A stretch of DNA of 64,000 nt from Rothia sp. P100. Lineage in GTDB: Bacteria; Actinomycetota; Actinomycetes; Actinomycetales; Micrococcaceae. Below are positions 1-8,130 of the stretch, one piece after another. Position 1 is the first letter of the stretch. Every line of letters starts with the position of its first letter. A model generated the notes under the pieces. The model ran no database searches. It saw only the letters and a list, made by a program, of their open reading frames with translations, and was not told the DNA's origin. A program made the position numbers and the translations under genes. The stretch spans positions 186,001-250,000 of the forward strand of contig NZ_JAMAYG010000001.1 of NCBI RefSeq assembly GCF_023712425.1. Reading direction: 5' to 3'.

Positions 1-1229
1 GTTTCGGCCGCTGCAGCGGCCTCTTCCATAATCACCGAATGCAAGCCAACCTCTAGAGCCTGCTCTACCTCAACAACTTTGGTAGGCGGAGTGCCGCGCA
101 GGAAACCTGAGATTCGGTCGCGGATTTTGCCGACGGTGCTTTCCACCGAGCGAAAGAACTCACCGGTTCCCACAAAATCCTGCCAGCGGGTGAGCACCTC
201 ACCGCGCAACATTTGACCGTCTTTAGTGGATTCCTTGACGTTTTCAAAGGCGTGGGCGTAGGCGTCATTCAGGTTTTGGCGCAGAGCACGCTCGGCGTCT
301 TCCTGTTCCCGCTGGGCGTCAGCGAGCTGGTGTGTTTGGCCAGCCACGCCTCGCACCGCACCCTCCAGAGTGCGGCGTGCAATGGCGCTGCGAGCATCAG
401 CGTCAGCACCTAAGCTACGTAGCCAAAAGGTCAACGGAGTCAGCGCGACGGCGGGTAGCAGACCCTGATCATCACGGTCCTGTTCAGTAACGGACATAAT
501 CAGCGCGGCAGTAATACCGGCTTCAGCCAACATACGGGTCAGGTCAGCTTCAATTTCATCTTCAGAGCCTTCAGGCACACGGTTGAGCACCACCGCAATG
601 GTGATATCACGCTTAGCTGCTTCACGAAGGATCTCCCAGGGCACAGCATCGGCGTAGCGATTAGCCGTGGTGACAAAGAGCCATAAGTCAGCAGCTGCCA
701 GGAGCTGCTTAGCCAGACGTCGGTTCTCATCTGAAACTGAATCAAAGTCCGGGGCATCAACCAAGGCAACGCCGGCGGGCAGTCCAGGCACGGGTACCAT
801 AACCAGTTCGTCCTGGCCGTTGTGAGGATTAGCGCCGGGAAGAGCCGCACCTGGTCCTACGGGGACGCGCACCAGATTAGGCAATATACGCTCAGGAGTG
901 AATGCTCCAGCGTCCTCTGGACGGTGTAGCAGAACTGGCTGGCGGGTGGTGGGGCGGATAGCGCCGGACCGAGTGACGGGCTCACCGATGAGAGTGTTCA
1001 CCAGCGTAGATTTACCGGCACCGGTTGAACCGCCAACCACCACGGTCAATGGGGCGTCAAGGCTGGAGAGTTTAGGGATGATGTAATCATCGAGCTGGGT
1101 TACCGTTTTGCGGGCCAGATCTCGAGCAGTTCCTGCTCCCCCGGTTTCCAAGGGAAAGTGCGTTGCGGCAAGCGTGTCGCGGGCCTCGCGCACGCCCTGC
1201 AAAGTGTGAGTGATAGTTTCGTTGTGCAC
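1..1229 (-). CDS. Dynamin-like GTPase, 3' end beyond the window
   Basis: This reading frame is open from a GTG at 1229 to the window edge, giving about 409 residues; the C-terminus is missing. A P-loop (GGSTGAGKST, residues 66-75) is followed by a G3-like DAPDFDSV and a G4-like NRVP, the order of a dynamin/Era-type GTPase domain. A helical region without obvious membrane segments follows. In related actinobacteria such a protein is usually followed by a second GTPase of the YfjP type, which would lie outside the window; that is inference. The GTG start has no clear Shine-Dalgarno sequence, and I chose it because it is the last start before the GTPase fold with tRNA genes upstream. Membrane remodelling or stress roles are proposed for the family, but nothing here fixes the function. 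Confidence 0.75.
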   Translation of the reverse strand, partial: MHNETITHTLQGVREARDTLAATHFPLETGGAGTARDLARKTVTQLDDYIIPKLSSLDAPLTVVVGGSTGAGKSTLVNTLIGEPVTRSGAIRPTTRQPVLLHRPEDAGAFTPERILPNLVRVPVGPGAALPGANPHNGQDELVMVPVPGLPAGVALVDAPDFDSVSDENRRLAKQLLAAADLWLFVTTANRYADAVPWEILREAAKRDITIAVVLNRVPEGSEDEIEADLTRMLAEAGITAALIMSVTEQDRDDQGLLPAVALTPLTFWLRSLGADADARSAIARRTLEGAVRGVAGQTHQLADAQREQEDAERALRQNLNDAYAHAFENVKESTKDGQMLRGEVLTRWQDFVGTGEFFRSVESTVGKIRDRISGFLRGTPPTKVVEVEQALEVGLHSVIMEEAAAAAE

Positions 1230-1316
1230 GATTCTATTCTTGCACGTAGGGCTTGGATAAAGAGTGAACTATACGGTAAAACAGCGCTAGTGTGGCATAG
1301 GAGCTCTAAATAAAAA

Positions 1317-1346
1317 GAAAACCTCCACTCAAATGAGTGGAGGTTT
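1317..1346 (-). terminator. Rho-independent terminator of the first tRNA-Glu
   Basis: A 13-bp perfect stem (AAACCTCCACTCA with its complement) with a 2-base loop is followed on the minus strand by a CTTTTTATTT run. It lies 8 bases past the 3' end of the tRNA-Glu gene at 1355-1427. A near-identical copy follows the second tRNA-Glu. Confidence 0.85.
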
Positions 1347-1354
1347 CTTGCCTG

Positions 1355-1427
1355 TGACCCCAACCGGATTCGAACCGGTGTTGCCGCCGTGAGAGGGCGG
1401 AGTACTAGGCCGCTATACGATGGGGCC
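1355..1427 (-). tRNA. tRNA-Glu (anticodon CTC)
   Basis: The minus strand folds into a standard cloverleaf: a GGCCCCA acceptor arm paired with TGGGGTC, discriminator A, anticodon loop CTCTCAC inside a CCGCC/GGCGG stem, and the T-loop GGTTCGAATCC. CCA is not encoded. The gene body is the same as the second copy at 1618-1690. Confidence 0.95.
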
Positions 1428-1578
1428 GTCTTCATTTCTGAAGCGTTACTCCTCAAGAGCAACAGATATAAGCATATAGGCAAGGTGGGTTTTGGTGCAA
1501 ACCTAGGAGCAATGCTTTGCATCACGCTCAAACCGAAGCTTGGCAGCGGGACGTTTAGTGAATGGTGGGTTTAATAAA

Positions 1579-1610
1579 GAAAACCTCCACTCAAATGAGT
1601 GGAGGTTTTC
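1579..1610 (-). terminator. Rho-independent terminator of the second tRNA-Glu
   Basis: A 14-bp stem starting AAAACCTCCACTCA, with a T-rich tail on the minus strand, sits directly after the tRNA-Glu at 1618-1690. It differs from the copy at 1317-1346 by about one base in the stem end. Confidence 0.85.
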
Positions 1611-1617
1611 TTGCCTG

Positions 1618-1690
1618 TGACCCCAACCGGATTCGAACCGGTGTTGCCGCCGTGAGAGGGCGGAGTACTAGGCCGCTATACGATGGGGCC
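1618..1690 (-). tRNA. tRNA-Glu (anticodon CTC), second copy
   Basis: This is a 73-base cloverleaf identical in body to the copy at 1355-1427, offset by 263 bases. The identity continues through the linker and terminator downstream but stops upstream of the tRNA, so the duplicated unit is tRNA plus terminator. Anticodon CTC reads GAG. Confidence 0.95.
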
Positions 1691-1713
1691 GTAACAACTT
1701 TTCAAGCTGTTCG

Positions 1714-1785
1714 CTGGGATACCAGGACTCGAACCTAGAATGACGGTACCAGAAACCGTAGTGTTGCCAATTACACCATATCCCA
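1714..1785 (-). tRNA. tRNA-Gln (anticodon CTG)
   Basis: A 72-base cloverleaf on the minus strand has acceptor TGGGATA paired with TATCCCA and discriminator G. The anticodon loop TTCTGGT sits inside an ACGGT/ACCGT stem, and the T-loop is GGTTCGAGTCC. CCA is not encoded. It is the first gene of the tRNA cluster, 23 bases upstream of the second tRNA-Glu. Confidence 0.95.
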
Positions 1786-1992
1786 TTATTGTTTGTTGCT
1801 GCGTTTTGTTCTTCAAACTCATCGCCGCAACGAGTAATAACTCTATACGCTTTACTCGGGGTGTGCAACTTGAAATAGGTAGACCTGAGTCACACCTAAA
1901 TTTGCGCCCTAAATGGGCTCTGCAATACCAAAGTTTAGAGGGGTGGAGCCGGCTCTAATCCGCCGTAAATTGTCTTTAATTTGCTGGATTGC

Positions 1993-2982
1993 TTACCGGT
2001 CAGCGCCGGGGCAACCCCAAGCACCTTGAGCAGCCGAACAATCATCAGCCACCAAACCCACCTGCGTCCGCCACACCCGAACCAACTGACCCTCACTGGG
2101 GCGTTCCACCGTTCCATCAATCACTTCCCAAGGACCGCCATCAACGCTAAATTCACCTCGATACCCTGTCACCACACTGAACTGGTAGTCACCCGGCACC
2201 GTATATTTGTGGCTGGTTGGGGTTTCCTCATCCCAGACATCCTCACCCAGTTGATACCCCGCATGCGAGACAGGACCTAGTTGCCCACCGTCACCATAAA
2301 CAAATGTGTAGCTTACTGGCGTAGCTCTCACCTGAACCTGTTGCCCAGCTATTTGACGCTGGAACTCCTGGACATCGGCATCTGCCCAAAAGTTGGTGTT
2401 GTAATTTTTCAAGGTATGGGGAGCTCGCTCTTGATGGGCATCTGCAGGAGTAATGGGAAAGCTTTGCAGATCCTCCACTGTCAACTGGATGCGGATAGGC
2501 TGGACAACCATCTCACCATCGACTTCGGCAAGCTCAAGACCCGCGTCCTCAAGTTCATCAGGGTTTAGAGCGATACAGCCCAGAGGAACACCGTTGTTGT
2601 AGTAGGGAGTATCTGAACCTTCACCCCAGTCAGCGGGGACAACACCCATAGTGCCTAAGGTGCCGTCTGAGGCCAAACAGTAGGAACCTGTTTGTAGCGA
2701 GGCTCCTTCAGCTAACCGGGCACGCTTATCTTCAGGATTTTTATGTTCTTTGAACTGTATAAGTTTCATGGCAGGGGCAGCAGAATCGCCGGGAACTTGC
2801 TCAGATTTTGGGGTTTCTTTTACCTGACGTGGTCTTTGTCCATCCAGAAACTTGCTCCTATTTATTTTCACGTCAAAACCGGTTTCGTTAACGCTCCCGG
2901 ATGTATTAGCAACTGCGGAAGGTACGGCTAAACACAAAGAAATAGTCACTGCTACAAATACAGAACCAACGTAACGCTTCAT
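1993..2982 (-). CDS. Exported protein with a C-terminal PKD-like segment
   Basis: The protein is about 329 residues from the ATG at 2982. The N-terminus (MKRYVGSVFVAVTISLCLAVPSAVANT) is a typical Sec signal peptide with a probable cleavage site after AVA. The central part is acidic. The C-terminal third has YTFVYGDGGQLGPV followed by HKYTVPGDYQFSV, the spacing of a PKD-type beta-sandwich (YxWDFGDG...HxYxxPGxYxVxL). An upstream ATG at 3018 is in frame but would lie inside the preceding gene. The chosen start is 2 bases after the stop of the lipoprotein gene, so the two are probably translationally coupled. The pairing suggests a shared cell-surface role. The exact function is unknown. Confidence 0.75.
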   Translation of the reverse strand: MKRYVGSVFVAVTISLCLAVPSAVANTSGSVNETGFDVKINRSKFLDGQRPRQVKETPKSEQVPGDSAAPAMKLIQFKEHKNPEDKRARLAEGASLQTGSYCLASDGTLGTMGVVPADWGEGSDTPYYNNGVPLGCIALNPDELEDAGLELAEVDGEMVVQPIRIQLTVEDLQSFPITPADAHQERAPHTLKNYNTNFWADADVQEFQRQIAGQQVQVRATPVSYTFVYGDGGQLGPVSHAGYQLGEDVWDEETPTSHKYTVPGDYQFSVVTGYRGEFSVDGGPWEVIDGTVERPSEGQLVRVWRTQVGLVADDCSAAQGAWGCPGADR

Positions 2983-2984
2983 GA

Positions 2985-3683
2985 CTATTTGATTGCCTGT
3001 GAGGTTAGAACTTTCCATTTAGAATCTTTGAACTGGACTCTAAAATCTATTCCTTCATAGATTGAATCTGAATTGTCTGTGTAGGTAGCCTCACCGTCGT
3101 ACCACAGCACTGAGTCATCTTGTTCAAAATTGCTACCAATAGAGTAGACGCTATCATCCATAGATGTAATTAAATCCTTGTTGTAATGAATGGTTAATTT
3201 ACCTTCGATAACCCAACCGCCAGACTTATAAATTTCCTTCAACGAATCAAAAAAATCTTGCTCTTGAGTAAAGGACTCATCAACTAGCTGCCGCACACCA
3301 TCCACGTCGCCAGTCTGCAAAGCATAGTTGCGCATGTCCTGGTAATAGGTAATGAACTTTTCCATGCCTTCGGTAGTTTCAACATTCATCCCAGCAGGAG
3401 CCTCAGGCTTAGGCACATTCTGAGCCGGGCCCTGCTCGTCAGCAGCACGATACTCCCCCTCAGGCGCCTTAGACCCACCAGAAAAGCGCTCAGTCACCTC
3501 AGCAGTAGCACCGTCAGAAGCACCAGCGCCCCCGGCAGATACCGAAACAGAAGAAGCAGCCGATGAAGAACTATCGCCAGGCTCCGGGATGCTACCAGTT
3601 GCCTTCTCCCCACAGCCGCTCAAGACCATGGCACTAAGGGCAACCAGAGTAAGGGTTTGGGTTAGGTAGCGGGGTGAGTGCAT
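2985..3683 (-). CDS. Lipoprotein, DUF6318-like
   Basis: The product is about 232 residues. MHSPRYLTQTL, a hydrophobic stretch and the lipobox VLSGC mark a lipoprotein anchored outside the membrane. A Ser/Ala/Gly-rich linker (about residues 25-60) precedes a folded domain with MEKFITYYQDMRNYALQTGD and a C-terminal half rich in aromatic and acidic residues. This layout matches the DUF6318 lipoproteins of Micrococcaceae; the name is from memory of the family and was not searched. I chose ATG 3683 because GGAG lies 8 bases upstream and a likely promoter covers the longer start at 3740. The exported protein begins 2 bases downstream of its stop. Confidence 0.75.
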   Translation of the reverse strand: MHSPRYLTQTLTLVALSAMVLSGCGEKATGSIPEPGDSSSSAASSVSVSAGGAGASDGATAEVTERFSGGSKAPEGEYRAADEQGPAQNVPKPEAPAGMNVETTEGMEKFITYYQDMRNYALQTGDVDGVRQLVDESFTQEQDFFDSLKEIYKSGGWVIEGKLTIHYNKDLITSMDDSVYSIGSNFEQDDSVLWYDGEATYTDNSDSIYEGIDFRVQFKDSKWKVLTSQAIK

Positions 3684-3986
3684 GAGAATTACTCCAAGGC
3701 TAGTGTGATATAAGTCAATGCTTGTTTCATTTTCTACCACTGGACTTGTGCCAGGGCAAGCCCGCTCAAACTACCCGCCCTGAACACTCCCCTTTGTGAC
3801 CGGTTATTACGCATTTTTGCTTGTCATATGAGATATTCACATCAATCCGCACACCGCTCAGATACCTATGGAAAAGATAAAAGCAGTCCCCAGAAGTAAC
3901 TACAGCAGAACCTCCCAAAACGCAAAGAACCCCGCTCCCTGACCACCGGGCAGGTGGCAGGAGGCGAGGCTCAGTGTGGGCAGGCT
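3684..3986. other. Intergenic region upstream of the lipoprotein gene and downstream of gltX
   Basis: I see no coding frame here. Near the lipoprotein gene there is a plausible minus-strand promoter (listed separately). Near the gltX end there is only a weak imperfect hairpin around 3938-3961 without a T-run. The middle, about 3800-3880, is AT-richer than its surroundings and shows nothing I can name. Confidence 0.5.
3731..3759 (-). promoter_or_regulatory. Possible promoter of the lipoprotein/exported-protein pair
   Basis: On the minus strand TTGCCC (3759-3754) and TAGAAA (3736-3731) are separated by 17 bases. Transcription would start near 3724, leaving a leader of about 40 bases that carries the GGAG used by the lipoprotein gene. 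This supports the downstream start at 3683. Confidence 0.45.
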
Positions 3987-5504
3987 CTAGTCCGCCAATG
4001 AAGCAGCTAGCTTCTTGAGGCGAGCGAGTGAGGAATCCTTGCCCAAAATCTCCATGGATTCAAAGAGGGGTGGTGAAATACGCTCACCCGAGATAGCGGT
4101 GCGCACCGGCCCGAAGGCCAGGCGGGGCTTGATTTCTAGCCCCTCAACGATTGCCTCACGCAACGCGTCTTGAATGCTTTCAGCAGTAAAGGTTTCTAGG
4201 CCTTCAATAGCGGCAATCGCGGCGTCCAGAACAGCGGGTGCTGACTCCTTAAGCTGCTTAGCGGCGTCCGGAGCGATCTCGATGTCCTCGTCCTTCTTAA
4301 AGAGGAAGCCCAGCAAGCCCGGGGTCTCACCCAGTAGCTGCATGCGTTCCTGAACCAGAGGCGCAGCTTCAGTCAAAATCTGCTGTTCGCGCTCGGTCAG
4401 AGCCTCAAAATCGTCAGCTGAGACCAGCTCAGCCTTGTGGAGGAAGGGTACCAGACGGTTGCGGAAGTCCTCAGCTTCGAGCATACGCACGTGGGTGCCA
4501 TTGATTGCTTCAGCCTTCTTCAGGTCAAAGCGGGCGGGGTTAGCCAGTACGTCTGCGATGTCGAAGTGTTTCACCATGGTGTCCATGGTGAAGATGTCCT
4601 CATCGTGAGACAGCGACCAGCCCAGCAGGGACAGGTAGTTGAGCAGACCTTCCTTAATGAAGCCGGCATCCAGCAGGTTGTAGAGGCTGGATTCGGGGTC
4701 ACGCTTGGAAAGCTTCTTGTTGCCCTGGCCCATCACGTAGGGCATGTGGCCGAATTCGGGGATGAAGCTGGTAACCCCCACCTCAACCAGGGCGCGGTAG
4801 AGCGCAATCTGGCGCGGAGTTGAGGACAGCAAGTCTTCACCACGCAACACGTGGGTGATGCCCATCAGCGCGTCGTCCACGGGGTTAACCAGGGTGTAGA
4901 GGGGCTTGCCGTTGGCGCGAACCACGACGAAGTCTGGAACGGAGCCCGCCTTGAAGGTGATTTCATCGCGCACCAGGTCGTTGAAGGTGATGTCAGTGTC
5001 AGGCATGCGCAGGCGCAAAACAGGCTGGCGGCCTTCAGCGCGGTAGGCTGCCTTCTGATCTTCGGTGAGGTTGCGGTCAAAGTTGTCGTAGCCCAGCTTG
5101 GGGTCTTCGCCCTTGGCCTTGTGACGCTCTTCTACCTCTTCGGGGGTTGAGAAATCTTCATAGACGTAGCCGCCTGCCTTGAGCTTCTCCACAACCTCCG
5201 CGTAAATGTCCATGCGCTCTGACTGACGGTAGGGCTCGTGGGGGCCACCCACACCGACACCCTCGTCCCAGTTGATGCCCAACCACTGCAGGGATTCGAG
5301 CACCTGATTGAAAGATTCCTCTGAGTCACGTGCCGCGTCGGTGTCTTCAATACGGAAAATCAGCTTGCCGCCAGTGTGCTTAGCATAGGCCCAGTTGAAA
5401 AGGGCGGTGCGCACCATACCCACGTGGGGGGTGCCGGTGGGCGATGGGCAAAAACGGACACGGGTTTCAGACGGATCAGTAAGTTTCAGAGCGTAATCAC
5501 TCAT
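3987..5504 (-). CDS. gltX: Glutamate--tRNA ligase
   Basis: This class I aminoacyl-tRNA synthetase charges tRNA-Glu with glutamate in the cytoplasm. The 505-residue product has the HIGH-type motif as HVGM (about residues 27-30, after FCPSPTGTP). The KMSKS-type loop is KLSKR (about 264-268, after GQGNK). The C-terminal part is the helical anticodon-binding domain, and the length is normal for the family. I chose the ATG at 5504 because [20 protein letters not shown] matches the usual beginning; an in-frame start at 5555 would add 17 unconserved residues. It lies 69 bases downstream of the FAH-family hydrolase, a pairing common in actinobacteria. Two genes for its tRNA substrate lie in the same window. 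Confidence 0.95.
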   Translation of the reverse strand: MSDYALKLTDPSETRVRFCPSPTGTPHVGMVRTALFNWAYAKHTGGKLIFRIEDTDAARDSEESFNQVLESLQWLGINWDEGVGVGGPHEPYRQSERMDIYAEVVEKLKAGGYVYEDFSTPEEVEERHKAKGEDPKLGYDNFDRNLTEDQKAAYRAEGRQPVLRLRMPDTDITFNDLVRDEITFKAGSVPDFVVVRANGKPLYTLVNPVDDALMGITHVLRGEDLLSSTPRQIALYRALVEVGVTSFIPEFGHMPYVMGQGNKKLSKRDPESSLYNLLDAGFIKEGLLNYLSLLGWSLSHDEDIFTMDTMVKHFDIADVLANPARFDLKKAEAINGTHVRMLEAEDFRNRLVPFLHKAELVSADDFEALTEREQQILTEAAPLVQERMQLLGETPGLLGFLFKKDEDIEIAPDAAKQLKESAPAVLDAAIAAIEGLETFTAESIQDALREAIVEGLEIKPRLAFGPVRTAISGERISPPLFESMEILGKDSSLARLKKLAASLAD

Positions 5505-5573
5505 GGATGTTTCCACATCCCTTTCTGTGGTGGTGTAAAAATTTTTCGAGTTCAATTTTAGTGGCTGGGCGGT

Positions 5574-6350
5574 TTATTCTGCGCGGACAGTGTTAACCAG
5601 GGCACCGATGCCCTCAACCTCAATTTCGACTTCGTTGCCCGCTGAGAGCTTGCCGACGCCGGCTGGAGTACCGGTGAGAATGACGTCGCCGGGTAGCAGG
5701 GTGAAGTATTCGCTGGCTGCTGCCACCAGTTCCGCGACGGAGAAGACCATGTCTGCGGTGGTGCCATCCTGCTTGAGTTCACCGTCTACCCAGGTCTGGA
5801 TAGTCAGGTCATCGGTCTGTAACTCGGTTTCAATCCAGGGGCCCAGGGGGCAAGAGCCGTCAAAGCCCTTAGCGCGTGCCCACTGCACGTCTGATTTTTG
5901 GGCGTCGCGGGCGGTGAGGTCGTTAGCAACGGTGTAGCCGTAAATTACCTCGGGGACGCGATCTAGCGGGACGGACTTAGCAATGCGGCCGATGACCACA
6001 GCAAGCTCGCCTTCGTAAGAGACATCGCTGGACCATTCGGGCAGAGCGATGGGGTCGCCGGGACCGATGACGGAGGTGTTGGGCTTGAAGAAGAACTGGG
6101 GACTGGTGGGGGTTTGGTTGCCGAGTTCTTGGGCGTGGTCGTGCCAGTTGCGGGCGGCACCAATGACCTTGGAGCGGGGAATAATAGGCGCAACTAGGCG
6201 TACTTCGTCCAGGCGATATTTTTTGTCGGTGGGGTTGACACCCGAGTAGAAGGGGTCCCCCGATAGAACGGTGATGGTTTCTTCACCTGCGTCGCCTTCA
6301 ACGAGACCAAAATGCAGGTTATCTTCAACAGTAAATCGAGCAATGCGCAT
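5574..6350 (-). CDS. Fumarylacetoacetate hydrolase family protein
   Basis: The 258-residue protein has the C-terminal FAH fold: a YEGELAVVIG segment with metal-binding glutamates, VANDLTARDAQ with a metal-binding aspartate, WARAKGFDGSCPLGPW, and the late TGTPAGVG loop. Family members cleave or decarboxylate acylpyruvates and related 2-oxo acids using Mg2+; the substrate cannot be told from sequence. The ATG at 6350 is preceded by a -10-like TAGCCT six bases upstream and no Shine-Dalgarno sequence, so the mRNA is probably leaderless. It is the upstream partner of gltX. Confidence 0.85.
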   Translation of the reverse strand: MRIARFTVEDNLHFGLVEGDAGEETITVLSGDPFYSGVNPTDKKYRLDEVRLVAPIIPRSKVIGAARNWHDHAQELGNQTPTSPQFFFKPNTSVIGPGDPIALPEWSSDVSYEGELAVVIGRIAKSVPLDRVPEVIYGYTVANDLTARDAQKSDVQWARAKGFDGSCPLGPWIETELQTDDLTIQTWVDGELKQDGTTADMVFSVAELVAAASEYFTLLPGDVILTGTPAGVGKLSAGNEVEIEVEGIGALVNTVRAE

Positions 6351-6546
6351 GACTCTAGGCTACCGCACAGGCAGAGCCGCTGCTAAAGGAAAAGAAGGCA
6401 CAGAACCGGTAAGGAGCGTCTCTTGGCTGGCTTAAGCTTCTTCTTCGGCTCTACCCCCTGTACTTACTTATCTTTTCAGCAATGACCGCCCAGCCTTAAT
6501 TTTCTTATGATTGTGGTAGTTTTATCCCCTTCGAAAGGTCAGAACG

Positions 6547-6896
6547 GTGGATTCCTCAGCGGCTCTCTATTTTCTGCTGAAGCCCTGACACTGCCACTAT
6601 GACTACCTGCCCCAAAACCTTGGGCTCTTAGCCGAAGCCACGCTCGCCCAGCTGTTTGACGTTATGAAAACTCCAGAGACTCTGAATGCCCTAGAGAGCG
6701 ATGGCTACTCCCCCGCCATCTTCGAGGCGGTTGGGGATACCGGGGCACTCTACTGCTGGTCAGCCACGATGAGTCCTTCTACCAGGCTATAGGCATCGAG
6801 CGTACCCTTTCTTACTCTAAGCTCACTAAGAACAAGAAAGGGACCAGATTTTTCGTTAAGGACCAGCACAGTCATGCTCCCTACCGAAAAATCTGA
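6547..6896 (+). pseudogene. Decayed YfbM/DUF1877-like gene
   Basis: One frame reads VDSSAALYFLLKP, then an in-frame TGA (6586-6588), then YDYLPQNLGLLAEATLAQLF and ESDGYSPAIFEAVGDTGAL. After about 6750 the similarity jumps one frame to LLLVSHDESFYQAIGIERTL and ends at a TGA at 6894. The order of LhFLL-like, YxP and late SFYxxA elements resembles DUF1877/YfbM proteins, whose N-terminus would also be missing here. With a stop, a frameshift and a truncated front, it is not expected to make a working protein. The family call is from pattern memory and is tentative. A GTG with AAAGG upstream lies at 6547. Confidence 0.45.
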
Positions 6897-6907
6897 TCCC
6901 TATCCCT
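6834..6907. repeat. Long imperfect inverted repeat downstream of ilvE
   Basis: The arms 6834-6855 and 6885-6907 are complementary over about 20 bases, with one mismatch and a small insertion; the core CAGATTTTTCG pairs with CGAAAAATCTG. The loop is 29 bases. It sits 12 bases past the ilvE stop and overlaps the end of the decayed gene, so it may end transcription from both sides. No T-run follows the arms outside the stem, so a simple terminator call is uncertain. Confidence 0.6.
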
Positions 6908-6918
6908 TGGGAATGAGT

Positions 6919-8016
6919 TTAAACCAGCTTCACGTTCCAGCCGAAGCGGTCTTCAACCTTACCAGTCTGCATCCCGACCAGCTCTTCACGAAGAGTCATG
7001 GTAACTGCCCCGCCGTCCTCACCGGAAGGTGAAGAAATCTCAAAGTCAGCGGCCTTAAGTTTGCCGACAGGGGTAATCACAGCGGCGGTACCGCAGGCAA
7101 AAATCTCGGTAATCTCACCTGAGGCAACGCCCTGGCGCCACTCGTCCAGAGTGAACCTGCGCTCCTCAACAGTGTGTCCGCGCTCCTGCGCCAGTTTGAT
7201 AATGGACTTACGGGTGATACCACGCAGGATGGTGCCGGTCAGCTCAGGGGTCACAATCTTTCCATCAGCAAAGACGAAGAAGACATTCATGCCACCCAGC
7301 TCTTCAATGGCGTCATCGCGGTTGGGGTCTTTGAAGATCACCTGCTTACAACCGTTAGCTTCACCTTCTAGCTGAGCTGCCAGGGACGCCGCGTAGTTGC
7401 CGCCGCACTTAGCCTCACCGGTGCCACCCACACCCGCGCGGGCGTAGTTGGTTGAAAGCCAGATATCAACGGGCTTGGGAGTGCCAAAGTAGTTACCGGC
7501 GGGTGAAGCAATCACGAAGAAGCTGACCTCGTGTGCGGGGCGAATACCCAAGAAAGCCTCAGTTGAAATCATGAAGGGACGCAAGTAGAGGGATTCACCG
7601 TCACCGCTAGGTACCCAGTCGGCGTCGATGCTGACCAACTGGCGGATAGCCTCGGTGAAGAGATCTTCGGGCAGTTCCGGCAGAACCAGGCGCTGAGCTG
7701 ACTTGTTGAGGCGGGAAGCGTTCTCTTCGGGGCGGAAGGTGGTGATAGAACCGTCAGCCTGGCGGTAGGCCTTAATGCCCTCAAAAATCTCCTGGCCGTA
7801 GTGGAAGACCGATGCCGCGGGGTCCAGGCTCAGGGGGCCGTAGGGCAACACCTGCGCGTTAGACCATTCCCCACCGTCTACGTAATCACCGTGCCAGTCA
7901 ATACGCACCATGTGATCGGTAAAGTGCTTACCAAAGCCCGGGTCAGCCAAAATCTCAACGCGACGTTCGGGGCTGGTGGGGTTCGGGTTACGAGTAACGG
8001 TGAAGTCCACAGTCAT
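6919..8016 (-). CDS. ilvE: Branched-chain amino acid aminotransferase
   Basis: This PLP-dependent class IV aminotransferase of 365 residues interconverts Leu, Ile and Val with their 2-oxo acids, the last step of branched-chain synthesis. Visible marks are LSLDPAASVFHYGQEIFEGIK near the front, LYLRPFMI, and EAKCGGNYAASL, which carries the PLP-binding lysine. The late segments RGITRKSIIKLA and FACGTAAVITPVG bind cofactor phosphate. The length fits the family. AAGGA lies 6 bases before the ATG. It follows leuB by 114 bases on the same strand, so the two may be cotranscribed. Confidence 0.95.
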   Translation of the reverse strand: MTVDFTVTRNPNPTSPERRVEILADPGFGKHFTDHMVRIDWHGDYVDGGEWSNAQVLPYGPLSLDPAASVFHYGQEIFEGIKAYRQADGSITTFRPEENASRLNKSAQRLVLPELPEDLFTEAIRQLVSIDADWVPSGDGESLYLRPFMISTEAFLGIRPAHEVSFFVIASPAGNYFGTPKPVDIWLSTNYARAGVGGTGEAKCGGNYAASLAAQLEGEANGCKQVIFKDPNRDDAIEELGGMNVFFVFADGKIVTPELTGTILRGITRKSIIKLAQERGHTVEERRFTLDEWRQGVASGEITEIFACGTAAVITPVGKLKAADFEISSPSGEDGGAVTMTLREELVGMQTGKVEDRFGWNVKLV

Positions 8017-8130
8017 GTTCCATCCTTGAATTAAAGTAAGGGTCTCTTGTAAGTGAGGATACCGCAGGTGAGCACTCCCACGTGTGAAAAAGTCTACGCC
8101 CCACTGGAAGATCGGGGCGCAGATGCAGAT

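Noticed and set aside
1493-1533. Small inverted repeat between the two tRNA-Glu genes
   Set aside because: Arms are about 8-9 bases with a mismatch, no T-run follows, and no RNA family is recognisable.
2281-2568. Plus-strand frame of 95 codons within the exported-protein gene
   Set aside because: It is antisense to a gene with a signal peptide and a start coupled to its neighbour; the composition looks like a shadow frame.
4437-5150. Long plus-strand open frames inside gltX
   Set aside because: They lie antisense to a well-supported gene with clear synthetase motifs and show no protein-like conservation or start signals.
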